A stretch of DNA of 64,000 nucleotides, from contig NZ_JAAUWT010000015.1 of NCBI RefSeq assembly GCF_014694455.1, positions 86,661 to 150,660 on the forward strand. The letters run 5' to 3'. Shown here piece by piece: positions 42,646 through 52,338 of the stretch. Source of the stretch: Vibrio sp. S9_S30 (GTDB taxonomy: Bacteria > Pseudomonadota > Gammaproteobacteria > Enterobacterales > Vibrionaceae). The translations under genes were made by a program, and so were the position numbers. The stretch's first letter is position 1, and each line of letters starts with the position of its first letter. The notes below the pieces were generated by a model, which worked only from the letters and a program-made list of their open reading frames with translations, made no database searches and was not told the origin of the DNA.

Positions 42646-45090
42646 TTATTTTACTGTACACACTTTAATCCAGCTATCGTCACTGCCTGGAACCACATCT
42701 GTATGCCACTTCGCTTTATAGACTATGTTGTTGTGAATTATCTTGTCACCAGTTTTTGCGTGGTTTGGATTACCTGCCCAGTCACTTCTAGGCCAATTAG
42801 GGTAAACGTTGATGCCAGTTGTATCACAAGTACCGTCGTTAGGTTCACCTGGAACATTAGGGGTATCAGCACCGCCGTCAGCTAGATTACCAGTAGGTAG
42901 GTTCGGATGTTCAGACTTAAACGCATAATCCTTACCGTTAATTTTCACAGAGTAGTTAGCAGGACCAGAGATAGGTAGATAGTAAACCATTTCCATCTCG
43001 TAAGAACCGCCAGCTGGCAATGATTTCCATGTAGGTGTCGTTATAGATATTCGATGCATTGGTCCGTCTAGACCACCAATGTTGTTAGCACGGGTGTGAC
43101 CAGAGGCAATCACTTTCAAAGCACCCCCATTAAAATCTTTCGCGGTGTCTGGCGCTGAAACTGGGATATCAAACTGGAACTCAGTACCCCCAGGCAATGC
43201 AATACCTGTATTGTTAGTAAACTTGATGTTCGGTGAGATTGGGTAGTTAGCGTCACCCACTGCAAAGTTGCCAATAGATACCGCAATATCTACCGCCTCG
43301 TCAGGCGTTGGAAGTACCGCTATCTTGTTGCCATAAGGTGTAGCAGCTTGCAGCTTTTCATACATGGTTTTCGTCATGGTGTCACCCATGTGGTATTCAC
43401 CATTACCTGTCGCACACGCCTGTTCTGATGCATCAACTGTTGTACGGTTGCCATTTGCATCCAGTACATAACAGTTATAGTCACCCGCCAGTTCCCAGAA
43501 CATGATACCGCCAATTTCTTTGTCGATAACATAATCCGCTTTCACGCTAATAGATTCTTGGTCTTCACTAGACAAGAATACTTTCTTTTCAGCATTCCAA
43601 AGCCAAGGCGCAATAGCAACGCTGTCGTAGTGACGTACATACTTACCTGTTATCTTATGCTCAGGGTTTGTTTGATCCAACTTGTAAGCTGAAGCGTATG
43701 AACCTAAAATGCCGTTCTCAAGGTTTTTCAAGTGCCAGATTGGGTTAGAACCTGCGCCGACCTCAACGCCTCTGTCATTTTTGTCGTGCCAAATATTATC
43801 GATGCCCGTTGCACCGTAGCCACAGTTGTTCTTCTCACCAATACCTGTACCTAGAGGACATTCAGCTTGGTTAGGAAGCGGTGCACGCCCCCAAAGACCG
43901 TTTTCACCACCTTTTACGTTTTGCCAGCCACGCGAGTAGAAGGGGAGTCCAATGTTGATACGACCTGCTGGCATTGAGCCACGGAAGTAGTGGTATGCCC
44001 AGTCTATATTGAGGGAACCGATGCCACCAAATTCAGGAGTGGTGTACACATCCCACATAGCAAGCTCTGTATCTTTGCCTGTGTCGTAAAGTGCAGCGTT
44101 ATGACCAACATGTTCGTTCCAAGCACCATGCAAGTCATAAGACATGATGTTTACATAGTCTAGGTATTTAGTAACGTCGAATGTTTCCATACCACGTAGT
44201 AAGTAGCCTGATGCAGGTGCAGCGATAGTTAGCATGTAGTGGTGACTATCTTGCGCAGATGCCGCATCCACTTTATGACGAAGTACTTTCATCAGCTCTT
44301 GGTACGATGCCCACAAGTGCTTACGACGAGGTTCCATAAACTCTTTGTCGTATGGGTTACCTGCGCTAGACATTGATGTTGGGTATTCGTAATCAATATC
44401 TAAGCCATCAAATTTGTACTTACGCATCATTTCAACAGCAGAAGTAGCAAACTTTTCGATGCCAGCATGATTGATAGAACCATCAGCATTAGTCGTCATG
44501 GTGTAGAAGCCACCGTCGGCTACACGCTCACCATCGACACCGAAGTGACCGCCAGACTCCGCCCAACCACCGACGGAGATAAACGTTTTAACCCCGTGTT
44601 TTTTCTTCGCGGTCGCCAACGCGCCGAAATGTCCCTTAAAGCCTAGCGCAGGATCGACTTCTACACCTGGCCAAGTTTTACCCACGGCATCATTATTTGG
44701 ATCGTTAATATCACCGATATTAGCCTTACCGTCAGATCCGATACTTACAAATGCATAGTTAATATGAGTCAACTGATCCCATGGAATATCTTTAACTAAG
44801 TACTGTGTTTGTTGGTCGTCATCACCACGCCAGCTAGAGAAATATCCGATAAGTCGTCTTGGGTGATCCGCTCCCATTTTTTCACGACCTTCTTGGTCGT
44901 AAACAGTACAATAAGGAACGGCTACACCAGGGGTCTGGTAAAGTCCGTCTGGTCGACAAGCTTCATGGTCAACTGCTGTTGCAGCCACCGCTTGGGCAGA
45001 AAATGCACTTAATGCCAACATACACGAAGCAGCGATAGTGCTTAATGAGAAATGCCCCCTTTTCTCATTAATTTGGTGCGATTGATTCAT
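42646..45090 (-). CDS. GH18 chitinase, tandem copy B
   Basis: 814 residues, same architecture as copy A: signal peptide, GH18 with 'FDGLDIDYEYP', ChiC-like binding region, short linker (here 'GGADTPNVPGEPNDG', unlike the glycine repeats of copy A), and a CBM5/12 module ('VYPNWPRSDWAGNPNH'). Long stretches are identical to copy A; differences concentrate in the linker, in parts of the C-terminal modules, and in several surface loops such as 'SSWRGDDDQQTQY' against 'TSWRAGDDPQAQY'. Both keep all catalytic residues, so both are probably active. Confidence 0.95.
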   Translation of the reverse strand: MNQSHQINEKRGHFSLSTIAASCMLALSAFSAQAVAATAVDHEACRPDGLYQTPGVAVPYCTVYDQEGREKMGADHPRRLIGYFSSWRGDDDQQTQYLVKDIPWDQLTHINYAFVSIGSDGKANIGDINDPNNDAVGKTWPGVEVDPALGFKGHFGALATAKKKHGVKTFISVGGWAESGGHFGVDGERVADGGFYTMTTNADGSINHAGIEKFATSAVEMMRKYKFDGLDIDYEYPTSMSSAGNPYDKEFMEPRRKHLWASYQELMKVLRHKVDAASAQDSHHYMLTIAAPASGYLLRGMETFDVTKYLDYVNIMSYDLHGAWNEHVGHNAALYDTGKDTELAMWDVYTTPEFGGIGSLNIDWAYHYFRGSMPAGRINIGLPFYSRGWQNVKGGENGLWGRAPLPNQAECPLGTGIGEKNNCGYGATGIDNIWHDKNDRGVEVGAGSNPIWHLKNLENGILGSYASAYKLDQTNPEHKITGKYVRHYDSVAIAPWLWNAEKKVFLSSEDQESISVKADYVIDKEIGGIMFWELAGDYNCYVLDANGNRTTVDASEQACATGNGEYHMGDTMTKTMYEKLQAATPYGNKIAVLPTPDEAVDIAVSIGNFAVGDANYPISPNIKFTNNTGIALPGGTEFQFDIPVSAPDTAKDFNGGALKVIASGHTRANNIGGLDGPMHRISITTPTWKSLPAGGSYEMEMVYYLPISGPANYSVKINGKDYAFKSEHPNLPTGNLADGGADTPNVPGEPNDGTCDTTGINVYPNWPRSDWAGNPNHAKTGDKIIHNNIVYKAKWHTDVVPGSDDSWIKVCTVK

Positions 45091-45521
45091 CTCTTTATCC
45101 TTAAAAATCTATTAGAAAGATCAAACTGCTCAACACATCAAAACCTAGAATGCGTTGAAAAATAACCATAGATTGGACAAACAGATTCGGCATCAACAAA
45201 AAATCCAAATTGAACAAAGACTCTCAAACACATGTTAAGTTTATGCAACAAGGTGAGTCATATTTTGTAGCAACAGCTAAATTTTATAACAGAACAAAGT
45301 ATTATTAAATTTAGTTAAAAATTTATTTTTTATCGGCAAACTCAATTAAAACCAGAGTAATTAGCTAAATATTACAACTTATTCGAACATTTGATTTTCA
45401 CAACTCTGACATATAATTAACGGTAAATTTGCAACATTTCACTTTCTTTTTGTTGTGCTGACAGATTCTGTCACTCTACTTTCTTAAGCTGTTTCTGAAC
45501 TCAACAACAAGGAACACAATC
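45091..45521. other. Divergent promoter region of chitinase copy B and the small monooxygenase gene
   Basis: About 430 bases, AT-rich, no gene. Copied almost whole into 42157-42592. Contains GCAACATTTCA and TTCTTAAGCTG blocks before the gene at 45522, whose ribosome site is AAGGAA. Confidence 0.7.
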
Positions 45522-45836
45522 ATGGAACAAGTTCTCGAAACAGTGAATTACAAAGTACTAGACGGCGTGACTGAATCACAACTGCTAGCTGCATCAGATC
45601 AAATGACTGGCTTTTTACAACGTTCAGAAGGTTTTTTGTACCGTTCATTGAGCTACAATCCGCAAAGAAATACATGGACGGACACGGTATATTGGAAAAG
45701 TATGGATAATGCAAAAGCAGCATCAGAAGCATTTATGTCAGCCCCTGAAACACAGGATTATGCTTCAAAGATCGAAATGGATTCTGTAGAAATGCAGCAT
45801 CAAATCATCAAGTCAAATACTGGCTGTACAATATAG
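45522..45836 (+). CDS. Small protein resembling ABM-type (dimeric alpha/beta barrel) monooxygenases
   Basis: 104 residues. 'MTGFLQRSEGFLYRSLSYNP' pattern (residues about 28-47) and 'WTDTVYWKSMDNAKAASEAFMSAPE' (about 56-80) follow the ferredoxin-like fold of antibiotic-biosynthesis-monooxygenase proteins. The reaction is unknown. The next gene, a WYL regulator, begins 43 bases downstream on the same strand, so it probably controls or is coexpressed with it. The promoter region is duplicated upstream of chitinase copy A. Confidence 0.7.
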   Translation: MEQVLETVNYKVLDGVTESQLLAASDQMTGFLQRSEGFLYRSLSYNPQRNTWTDTVYWKSMDNAKAASEAFMSAPETQDYASKIEMDSVEMQHQIIKSNTGCTI

Positions 45837-45879
45837 CCAAGCTGTGTAACTTCCCTAGCTGTATGGATGCAATAGACAC

Positions 45880-46566
45880 ATGAGTAAATCTGAAAGACTG
45901 TTTGGGCTACTGACTTTACTACGCTCAAAGCGTTACGCTGTCACAGCAAAGCATCTCGCTGAGACAATGGAAGTCAGTGAAAGAACCATCTATCGAGATA
46001 TTCAATCACTCATTTTGTCTGGTGTCCCAATAGAGGGGGAGGCGGGAGTTGGGTATCTTCTTAAGTCTGGCTCTCACCTTCCACCGCTTATGTTTAGTGA
46101 ACATGAAATGATGGCACTTGAACTTGGGATGAGAATGGTAAGAGCATGGTCCGATAAGGAACTTGCTGATGCCAGTTTCTCGGCTTCGAGAAAAATCATG
46201 TCAGTGCTTCCCGATAGCCTTAAGCGTCAAGTTGAAGAATTTCCCCTTATTGTACCTGACTTCCATATTCAATCAGAAACAGCAGCGCGAAGCCAAATGT
46301 TACGTAATGCAACCAAAAATCAACGGATCGTAAAGATGAAGTATCAAGCAGAAAACGGTGATGTTTCGGAGCGATTTATACAGCCCCTAGGACAAATATT
46401 TTGGGGGAAAGTGTGGACACTGATTGCTTGGTGCGAGTTGCGAAATGCGTATCGTAATTTCAGGGTGGACAGAGTCATCGCGTTAGAAGTGTTAGACACA
46501 CAATTCTCGACAAGTGCTACAAAATCACTCAAGCACTACATTGCTCAATACGCGCCACCAGACTAG
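45880..46566 (+). CDS. YafY-type HTH/WYL transcriptional regulator
   Basis: 228 residues. N-terminal HTH_11 winged helix ('LFGLLTLLRSKRYAVTAKHL', 'MEVSERTIYRDIQSLILSG') and C-terminal WYL domain ('VKMKYQAENGDVSERFIQPLG', 'WTLIAWCELRNAYRNFRVDR'). WYL regulators sense a ligand, often a nucleotide or DNA fragment; in the YafY group they usually act on adjacent genes. Probably cotranscribed with the small monooxygenase-like gene upstream. Confidence 0.9.
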   Translation: MSKSERLFGLLTLLRSKRYAVTAKHLAETMEVSERTIYRDIQSLILSGVPIEGEAGVGYLLKSGSHLPPLMFSEHEMMALELGMRMVRAWSDKELADASFSASRKIMSVLPDSLKRQVEEFPLIVPDFHIQSETAARSQMLRNATKNQRIVKMKYQAENGDVSERFIQPLGQIFWGKVWTLIAWCELRNAYRNFRVDRVIALEVLDTQFSTSATKSLKHYIAQYAPPD

Positions 46567-46638
46567 TCACGCGTATCGGGTTTGCAAAACTAAATCGGAT
46601 TTGCAGAACTAAATCGGATTTACAGACTTAAATGGTCT

Positions 46639-46911
46639 TTAGTTTTCGTCTAGCCAACTCATTTGTGGCAGTTCATCTAAATGTGCTTTGTATCTTTTTA
46701 AATTAAAAGGTTCTTCATTTTTCATTACGTCAAACACTTCTAACATTAACGCACACGCAATCATATCAATGGCGTCTTCGCGCGAACTTCCTGTCATCAT
46801 AAGGCGCATCAAGGTCTCTTTCACTTTGATAGGATCACCGTCAGCGATTTGATTTTCGACAACTTCGCGAAGGTGTTCATCAGTCATTATTGCTTCTTGT
46901 TCGTTGCTCAT
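46639..46911 (-). CDS. Small conserved protein of unknown function (DUF1841-like pattern)
   Basis: 90 residues, acidic, helical, no signal. Pattern 'SSREDAIDMIACALMLEVFDV' (about 46-66) with 'EPFNLKRY', 'LDELPQMSW' is reminiscent of DUF1841 or similar small families; I am not sure of the name. An alternative start is the internal MTDEH. Alone on the minus strand. Confidence 0.65.
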   Translation of the reverse strand: MSNEQEAIMTDEHLREVVENQIADGDPIKVKETLMRLMMTGSSREDAIDMIACALMLEVFDVMKNEEPFNLKRYKAHLDELPQMSWLDEN

Positions 46912-47007
46912 TCTTCATCCTGCCAATTAAAAACAGGCAGAGTATAACGTCTGGTCCCGCAATAATCACTGAGACAATTGAAGAACATCAAAAGCGTCTT
47001 CGTTTGA

Positions 47008-47439
47008 ATGGAATATTCTATAGGCGTCGAAGCCTATGTGAGAAAAACGATGAAAGGGAACAGTAACATTCTGCGCGGAAAACTGACCACAGAGTTCAAA
47101 ACAGTCTCAGCGATGATTGGGATTCATTGCAAAGCGCACCATTCCCAGCCCTGCTCAAATTGCCAATCGCTAGAAAACTACGCCGAAACACGTCTGGATC
47201 GTTGCCCTTATGGTGAAAACAAGCCAACGTGTAACCGCTGCCCAATCCACTGTTACAAACCTGAACCCAAAGAAAAGATGAGGATCATCATGCGTTACTC
47301 TGGTCCCAGAATGTTGCTTCATCACCCTATATTGGCTATTCGACACCTCATCCATGAGAAACGAGACGTACCCAATTTACCGAAAACTAACGTGTCTAAC
47401 CGACATTTGCGTTTGAAGCTCTCAACATTAACCCCTTAA
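47008..47439 (+). CDS. YgbA-type protein (nitrous-oxide-stimulated promoter family)
   Basis: Up to 143 residues; the true start may be the ATG at 47050 (MKGNSNILRGKL), which gives a family-like length. Cysteine-rich core: 'IGIHCKAHHSQPCSNC', 'LDRCPYGENKPTCNRCPIHC', then 'YKPEPKEKMRIIMRYSGPRML', matching YgbA. E. coli ygbA responds to nitric oxide through NsrR. The cysteines suggest a metal or iron-sulfur site. Its 3' end overlaps the convergent dadA-like gene by 12 bases. Confidence 0.85.
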   Translation: MEYSIGVEAYVRKTMKGNSNILRGKLTTEFKTVSAMIGIHCKAHHSQPCSNCQSLENYAETRLDRCPYGENKPTCNRCPIHCYKPEPKEKMRIIMRYSGPRMLLHHPILAIRHLIHEKRDVPNLPKTNVSNRHLRLKLSTLTP

Positions 47440-48708
47440 TTGATGATCCTGTTTGGAAATTCCACCAATATCTTGCGGCATGTTGCACCCATCTATTTTA
47501 TCCGCCAAAAGTTGAGCAGACCCCGCTGCAAGCGTCCATCCATACATTCCATGCCCAGTGTTCACGAACAAATTGCTTGCACCCACTCTATCTATGATGG
47601 GCATGCTAGAAGGGGTGCATGGTCGGCTTCCTTCCCATTTTTCTAGTACCGTGTCGTAATCCGCGGCATCGGGAAACCTCATTTTGCATACCTTTAGAAG
47701 CTCATCGACTCGGTCGAACGCATTTTTTGGTGAGCTCCGAACAAAATCAGCAAACCCCGCGACTCTCACCTTATTGCCGATGCGGCCAATAACAAACTTA
47801 TTGCTGATGTCGGTGATGCTGACCTCTGGCGAAGTGTTCACTGCGGGAAACGTCAAGCTGTAGCCTTTTACTGGGTATATGGATAACGAAACATTCAAGG
47901 GTATTAGCAGGGCATCGGATGCATGACCGGCTGCCATCACAACTTTGTCCACACTGATAGCACCTAAAGTCGTGCTGACCGCCTTGATGGTGTTCTGTTC
48001 AAGGTCCAATCCTGTTACTTCACAGCTAAATTTAATCGCAAATCTTTCTTGTTCGTTGAGGTGCTTAAGCATTGACTGACAGAAACGTTCTGCGTCTCCG
48101 ATGTCATCCATATCGGAGTAAATTCCCCCTGCTAAGCTCGCGCTAATGGTCTTTAAAGCGGGCTCTTTATCCACACATTCCACAGCGCTTAGAATGTGTT
48201 GTTGATACCCCCACTCCGCCTTTCTTTTCACATTTTTTTTAGCACTATCTAATGCCGTTCGGCTTTCATACACAACGAGCTTTCCGCAAGGTCTAAAGTC
48301 AAAGACCACATCGGTTTCATTTTGAATACGATCCATGGCTTTTTTTGAATACAAGGATAAACGAAATAGGTTTTCGCTGTTCTTTTCTTCATTAAATGGC
48401 ATGCCATGATAGAGAAATCTTGCAACCCATACGTTGAACTTAATGGACGGCTGCCATTGGAATTTAACTGCTCTATCCCGCCCTGCTAGCACTGAAGGAA
48501 TGGTTTTAATCCAATTAAGAGATGCCATAGCATCCACGAATGTATAGCTTAATTGCGCACCATTTGCATGGCTTGTTCCGATAGCAACGGTGCTTTCCTT
48601 TTCCAACACCGTTACGTTATACCCTCGTTTTAGCAGCTCATATGCGGATGTAAGACCAATCACCCCTGCGCCTATGATCGCGATATGCTCCGAACCTTTT
48701 TCTGGCAT
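47428..48708 (-). CDS. DadA-type D-amino-acid dehydrogenase (FAD oxidoreductase)
   Basis: 426 residues. N-terminal FAD site 'IAIIGAGVIGLTSAYELLKRG' pattern (residues 8-28); 'GTSHANGAQLSY' and 'WEGSRPCTPSSMPIIDRVG', 'NTGHGMYGWTLAAGSAQLLADKI' pattern near the C-terminus are DadA-like. It would oxidise D-amino acids to oxoacids and ammonia, feeding electrons to quinone. The racemase dadX is not adjacent, so the physiological substrate is open. It overlaps the YgbA-type gene at its end. Confidence 0.88.
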   Translation of the reverse strand: MPEKGSEHIAIIGAGVIGLTSAYELLKRGYNVTVLEKESTVAIGTSHANGAQLSYTFVDAMASLNWIKTIPSVLAGRDRAVKFQWQPSIKFNVWVARFLYHGMPFNEEKNSENLFRLSLYSKKAMDRIQNETDVVFDFRPCGKLVVYESRTALDSAKKNVKRKAEWGYQQHILSAVECVDKEPALKTISASLAGGIYSDMDDIGDAERFCQSMLKHLNEQERFAIKFSCEVTGLDLEQNTIKAVSTTLGAISVDKVVMAAGHASDALLIPLNVSLSIYPVKGYSLTFPAVNTSPEVSITDISNKFVIGRIGNKVRVAGFADFVRSSPKNAFDRVDELLKVCKMRFPDAADYDTVLEKWEGSRPCTPSSMPIIDRVGASNLFVNTGHGMYGWTLAAGSAQLLADKIDGCNMPQDIGGISKQDHQLRG

Positions 48709-48825
48709 TGAGTCCTACCTTGAGATTACTGACTATTAATGACACGCTATTAAGTCAATCTATGCTTATATTTAAGTAATCTCAATGAGCAAGATTCTGG
48801 CGTTTTGCCGGATAATTCAAGTCAG

Positions 48826-48856
48826 TAAAAAAACCTCCAACATGGGTTGGAGGCTT
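48826..48856 (-). terminator. Terminator of the chemoreceptor gene
   Basis: On the minus strand CCTCCAAC-ccat-GTTGGAGG followed by TTTTTTT, about 80 bases beyond the stop at 48934. Confidence 0.88.
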
Positions 48857-48894
48857 AAATCTTATCTGGTTCGGAAAAAGGGCTTTTGTTTCAA

Positions 48895-48951
48895 ATTACC
48901 CAAACTTCAGAATGTTACTCAAACTTCAGAATGTTACCCAAGCTTCAGAAT
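48895..48951. repeat. Three tandem 19-base repeats over the chemoreceptor stop codon
   Basis: Three successive near-identical units (48895-48913, 48914-48932, 48933-48951), each with the core TTCAGAAT and a preceding CAAACTTC or CAAGCTTC. On the minus strand every unit contains a TAA in the frame of the gene, so the repeat includes the stop and two spare copies. Confidence 0.85.
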
Positions 48952-51900
48952 TTTCGCCTGACTCCCCTTACCTAGAGCTAATGGAGAGTGTTGACCACCA
49001 CTCAGCCTAAAGAAATCCACTGTTTTTTCCATATTCCTAGCTTGTTCCGCCATCGATTCACTGGCAGCGGATGCCTCTTCTACCAGTGCCGCATTTTGCT
49101 GAGTCATCTGATCCATCTGAACAATCGCTGTATTAACCTGCCCAATACCTTCACTTTGTTCGCGTGCGGAGTCGGTAATTTCTTGCATCATGGCACTCAC
49201 TTTTGAAACTGAAATCACAATTTCTTTTAGTGTCTCACCAGATTGATTCACGAGCTCAGTCCCCTCTTCCACCTTGGTTTGGCTATCACGTATCAGCTCC
49301 TTGATTTCTTTTGCTGCTTGCGAAGAGCGCTGTGCTAGGTTTCTAACTTCACCAGCAACCACAGCGAAGCCTCGTCCTTGCTCTCCTGCCCTTGCCGCTT
49401 CCACCGCAGCATTCAAGGCTAAAAGGTTAGTTTGGAAAGCGATTTCATCGATAACCCCAATGATTTCAGAAATCTCTTTGCTGGAACTGTTGATTTCTTT
49501 CATTGCCGATACTGCTTGGTCAACAACCTTACCGCCTTTTTCGGCTTGCAACTCGGCTTCTTTCGACAGCTCATTGGCATTTTCAGCACGCTTCGAGCTT
49601 TGTTTCACTGTGCCCGTCATTTGCTCCATACTGGCTGAGGTTTCTTCCAGATTAGAGGCTTGTGCTTCCGTTCGCTGGCTTAAGTCGGTATTGCCTTGTG
49701 CAATTTCATTCGCTCCTTGAGATATCAAATTTGCGGACGTCCTAATGCTGCTGATCACCTCAGTCAGTTTTTCAGCGGTGACATTGGTGTCCTCTTTAAG
49801 TTTGCCAAAAATTCCCTGATAGTCGTTGGTAATACGTGACGTTAAGTCCCCTTTCGCCATGGCGCCTAAGGTATTCATTACATCGTTCATCGCCACTTCA
49901 ACGGTGCTGACTAAGTCATTTAGCCCCGAGCTCAAATTACCGAAGAACCCTTCTTTGCCCTCTGTATTGATTTTCTTACTTAAGTCGCCATTGGACGCTG
50001 CCATGACAATTTCATCGATTTCTTTTTCAATGTTGACTTCCGCAGTCCTATCGACCCACTCCACTACCGTGCCAATTCGTTTACCGTCCACCTCAATAGG
50101 ATTTGAGGTCAGAGCAAAGATGCGGTTACCAATGTCTTCCACGGTACGATTGGTGCTTGTCAGCTGACTTAATATGTCTCGCTGCTGGATTGGGTTTTTG
50201 TAGAATTTCGCGATATCAATACCATGCAAACTGCCCAACTTAAATTCTGGTATCTGCTGTCTTATGTCTGACTCTGCCACTTGCATCATGTCTTCAAGCG
50301 CTTTGTTGGCATAGATAACTTTGAGTTCAGGGTCCGCAATCATTACGTTGCCAGACACACTATCGAGAGCGTATTTCACTCGTGCATTTTCTGAAGCCAC
50401 GCGTGCTTTTTCACGTTCTTCCGCGAGCCAATCAGTACGATCATCCCACTCAACCACAGTACCAACACGTGTTCCGTTGACCGATACGGGGCTAGCCACG
50501 ATTGCAAAGGTATGCCCACCCACTACAATTTCTTGCTCCAACGCATTGGTTAACGTGTCTAAGCGAGGCAAATACTGGGTAAAGGCGTGGAAGTACTTGT
50601 CTATTTTTTGACCGTTAATATTTTTAACATCAAAATCTCTTACTTCACTGCGTATATCCCTAGCCGCCTCTTCCATCATCAACCTAACGGCATTATTCAT
50701 ATAGATGACGTCATACTTGGTATCTACGATCATCACTTTGCCTGAAGAGCCGTCTAGAGCGTACTTCACACGAGCATTTTCAGAAGCCACACGCGCTTTT
50801 TCATGTTCCTGCGCAAGATAATCTGTACGATCGTCCCACTCGATAACCGTTCCGACTCTTTGATTATCAACAATAACGGGGCTTGCGACTAAGGAGAAGG
50901 TTCGCCCTCCAATTTCCAGTTCATCCTTACAGGTTTGCGTTAAGTGATCGAAGGTTGTTTTTTTCTCACTAAAGTACCTGAGATGGTTATCGATGGGATC
51001 GCCCATCAAAGATTGATGATCAAATCCCGAAACGTCTTTTTGAATATCCGACTCGGCTTCTTTCAGCATACTCAAGATAGAATCATTCATATAGATAACG
51101 TTATAGTTGCGATCAACAATCATCACGTTAGAACTGGCATTATCCAGTGCGTTTTTAATCCGTGCATTTGTGCTGGCTATTCTGCGTTCTTCTTTCTCTT
51201 TTTCTCGACCAATGCGCAAGCTATCACGCATTTTCAGCATGGATAAAAACACACCTTCGGGTTTACGATCGCTGTATTTCTCGTCGAGTTCACCGCGAGA
51301 AATCGCGTTCGCAATTTGTGCCAATTCATTCGGGTCTTTACCCAATTGACGTGTAACGACTTTGGTTAGCACGAAGACAATCCCAATACTTATCAATAGC
51401 GCAGCAATAAACACAATGACAATCGTTGCCACCGCGTTATCATTTTTCGCTTTAACTACTGGTCCGAGTCTATCCTGATCGGTCTTAATCGACAGTTTCA
51501 AATCTTCAACCAATTTGGCAAACTTCGGACCAATAACATCAAGCGTATTTCTCACTTTGTCATTTCGATCAACAATGATACTGACGACACTTTCAAAAGC
51601 CGTCATGTATTCTTTCTCCAACGATGACGTTTCTGAAACCAACGCAAGATCAGAAGATGAATCGATCAACTCGCGCACCTGTTGGATTTCTTTATCAAAG
51701 TTTTTGAATTCCAAGCGCACTCTTTCCGAGGAAGCCAACTCATTGTTTTCTAGATATTTAATGACATACAAACGCCCAAGCAATAAGTTACGCATCGCTA
51801 AGCCAGTGCGATACGCAAGTGCCGTGTTGGCATTCTCAGATGCACTTAGCATCAAATCGGTCAGGTTTTTCTCCATTTTGTGTCCGTGAACATTCAGTAC

Positions 51901-52338
51901 ATCGTTCACCAGCTCATCACGTTCGGCTCGATAGCGCTTGATCACATCGAACGTTTCACTGTAAATGTGAATCTCTTTATGAAGCTCTTTAACCATTGCA
52001 GCCCTTTCAGGCTTATCGATATCTTTATCAGCGACTTCTAAGAGTCTTTCAACCTCTTTAAGGTAATCGTTGTACTCTTCTATATCCTTTTGACTTCCGG
52101 TAAGTAAGAAGTCCTTTAAGTTCATTCTTACCATCAACATGTTCGATTGGAGAATGCCGGCAAGGTTGCTGTCTCTTGCCAACTCACGATAATTCTTAAA
52201 GCCATCTGACGCTGTTGTTAAAGCCAAGTACGAAGTAAGCCCAATGATAGCCAAAGTCAGCAAAACAACGGCAAATGCCGCAATCAGCTTGGCTTTGAGC
52301 GTCTTCAACAACTGCAAAGATCTCGTTGCGTTTTCCAT
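48934..52338 (-). CDS. Methyl-accepting chemotaxis protein with three tandem PAS domains
   Basis: 1134 residues. Membrane helix 1 (about 15-37), long helical periplasmic ligand domain (about 40-300), membrane helix 2 ('IVFIAALLISIGIVFVLTKVV' pattern near 305-327), HAMP, then three PAS repeats of about 145 residues each, starting 'ASSNVMIVDRNYNVIYMND', 'SSGKVMIVDTKYDVIYMNN' and 'VSGNVMIADPELKVIYANK' and separated by 'EKARVASENARVKYALD'. HAMP-like segments follow ('AASNGDLSKKINTEG', 'MAKGDLTSRI'), then the signalling domain with tip 'IDEIAFQTNLLALNAAVEAA'. It feeds CheA/CheW; PAS domains may sense redox or a small cofactor. Confidence 0.94.
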   Translation of the reverse strand: MENATRSLQLLKTLKAKLIAAFAVVLLTLAIIGLTSYLALTTASDGFKNYRELARDSNLAGILQSNMLMVRMNLKDFLLTGSQKDIEEYNDYLKEVERLLEVADKDIDKPERAAMVKELHKEIHIYSETFDVIKRYRAERDELVNDVLNVHGHKMEKNLTDLMLSASENANTALAYRTGLAMRNLLLGRLYVIKYLENNELASSERVRLEFKNFDKEIQQVRELIDSSSDLALVSETSSLEKEYMTAFESVVSIIVDRNDKVRNTLDVIGPKFAKLVEDLKLSIKTDQDRLGPVVKAKNDNAVATIVIVFIAALLISIGIVFVLTKVVTRQLGKDPNELAQIANAISRGELDEKYSDRKPEGVFLSMLKMRDSLRIGREKEKEERRIASTNARIKNALDNASSNVMIVDRNYNVIYMNDSILSMLKEAESDIQKDVSGFDHQSLMGDPIDNHLRYFSEKKTTFDHLTQTCKDELEIGGRTFSLVASPVIVDNQRVGTVIEWDDRTDYLAQEHEKARVASENARVKYALDGSSGKVMIVDTKYDVIYMNNAVRLMMEEAARDIRSEVRDFDVKNINGQKIDKYFHAFTQYLPRLDTLTNALEQEIVVGGHTFAIVASPVSVNGTRVGTVVEWDDRTDWLAEEREKARVASENARVKYALDSVSGNVMIADPELKVIYANKALEDMMQVAESDIRQQIPEFKLGSLHGIDIAKFYKNPIQQRDILSQLTSTNRTVEDIGNRIFALTSNPIEVDGKRIGTVVEWVDRTAEVNIEKEIDEIVMAASNGDLSKKINTEGKEGFFGNLSSGLNDLVSTVEVAMNDVMNTLGAMAKGDLTSRITNDYQGIFGKLKEDTNVTAEKLTEVISSIRTSANLISQGANEIAQGNTDLSQRTEAQASNLEETSASMEQMTGTVKQSSKRAENANELSKEAELQAEKGGKVVDQAVSAMKEINSSSKEISEIIGVIDEIAFQTNLLALNAAVEAARAGEQGRGFAVVAGEVRNLAQRSSQAAKEIKELIRDSQTKVEEGTELVNQSGETLKEIVISVSKVSAMMQEITDSAREQSEGIGQVNTAIVQMDQMTQQNAALVEEASAASESMAEQARNMEKTVDFFRLSGGQHSPLALGKGSQAKILKLG

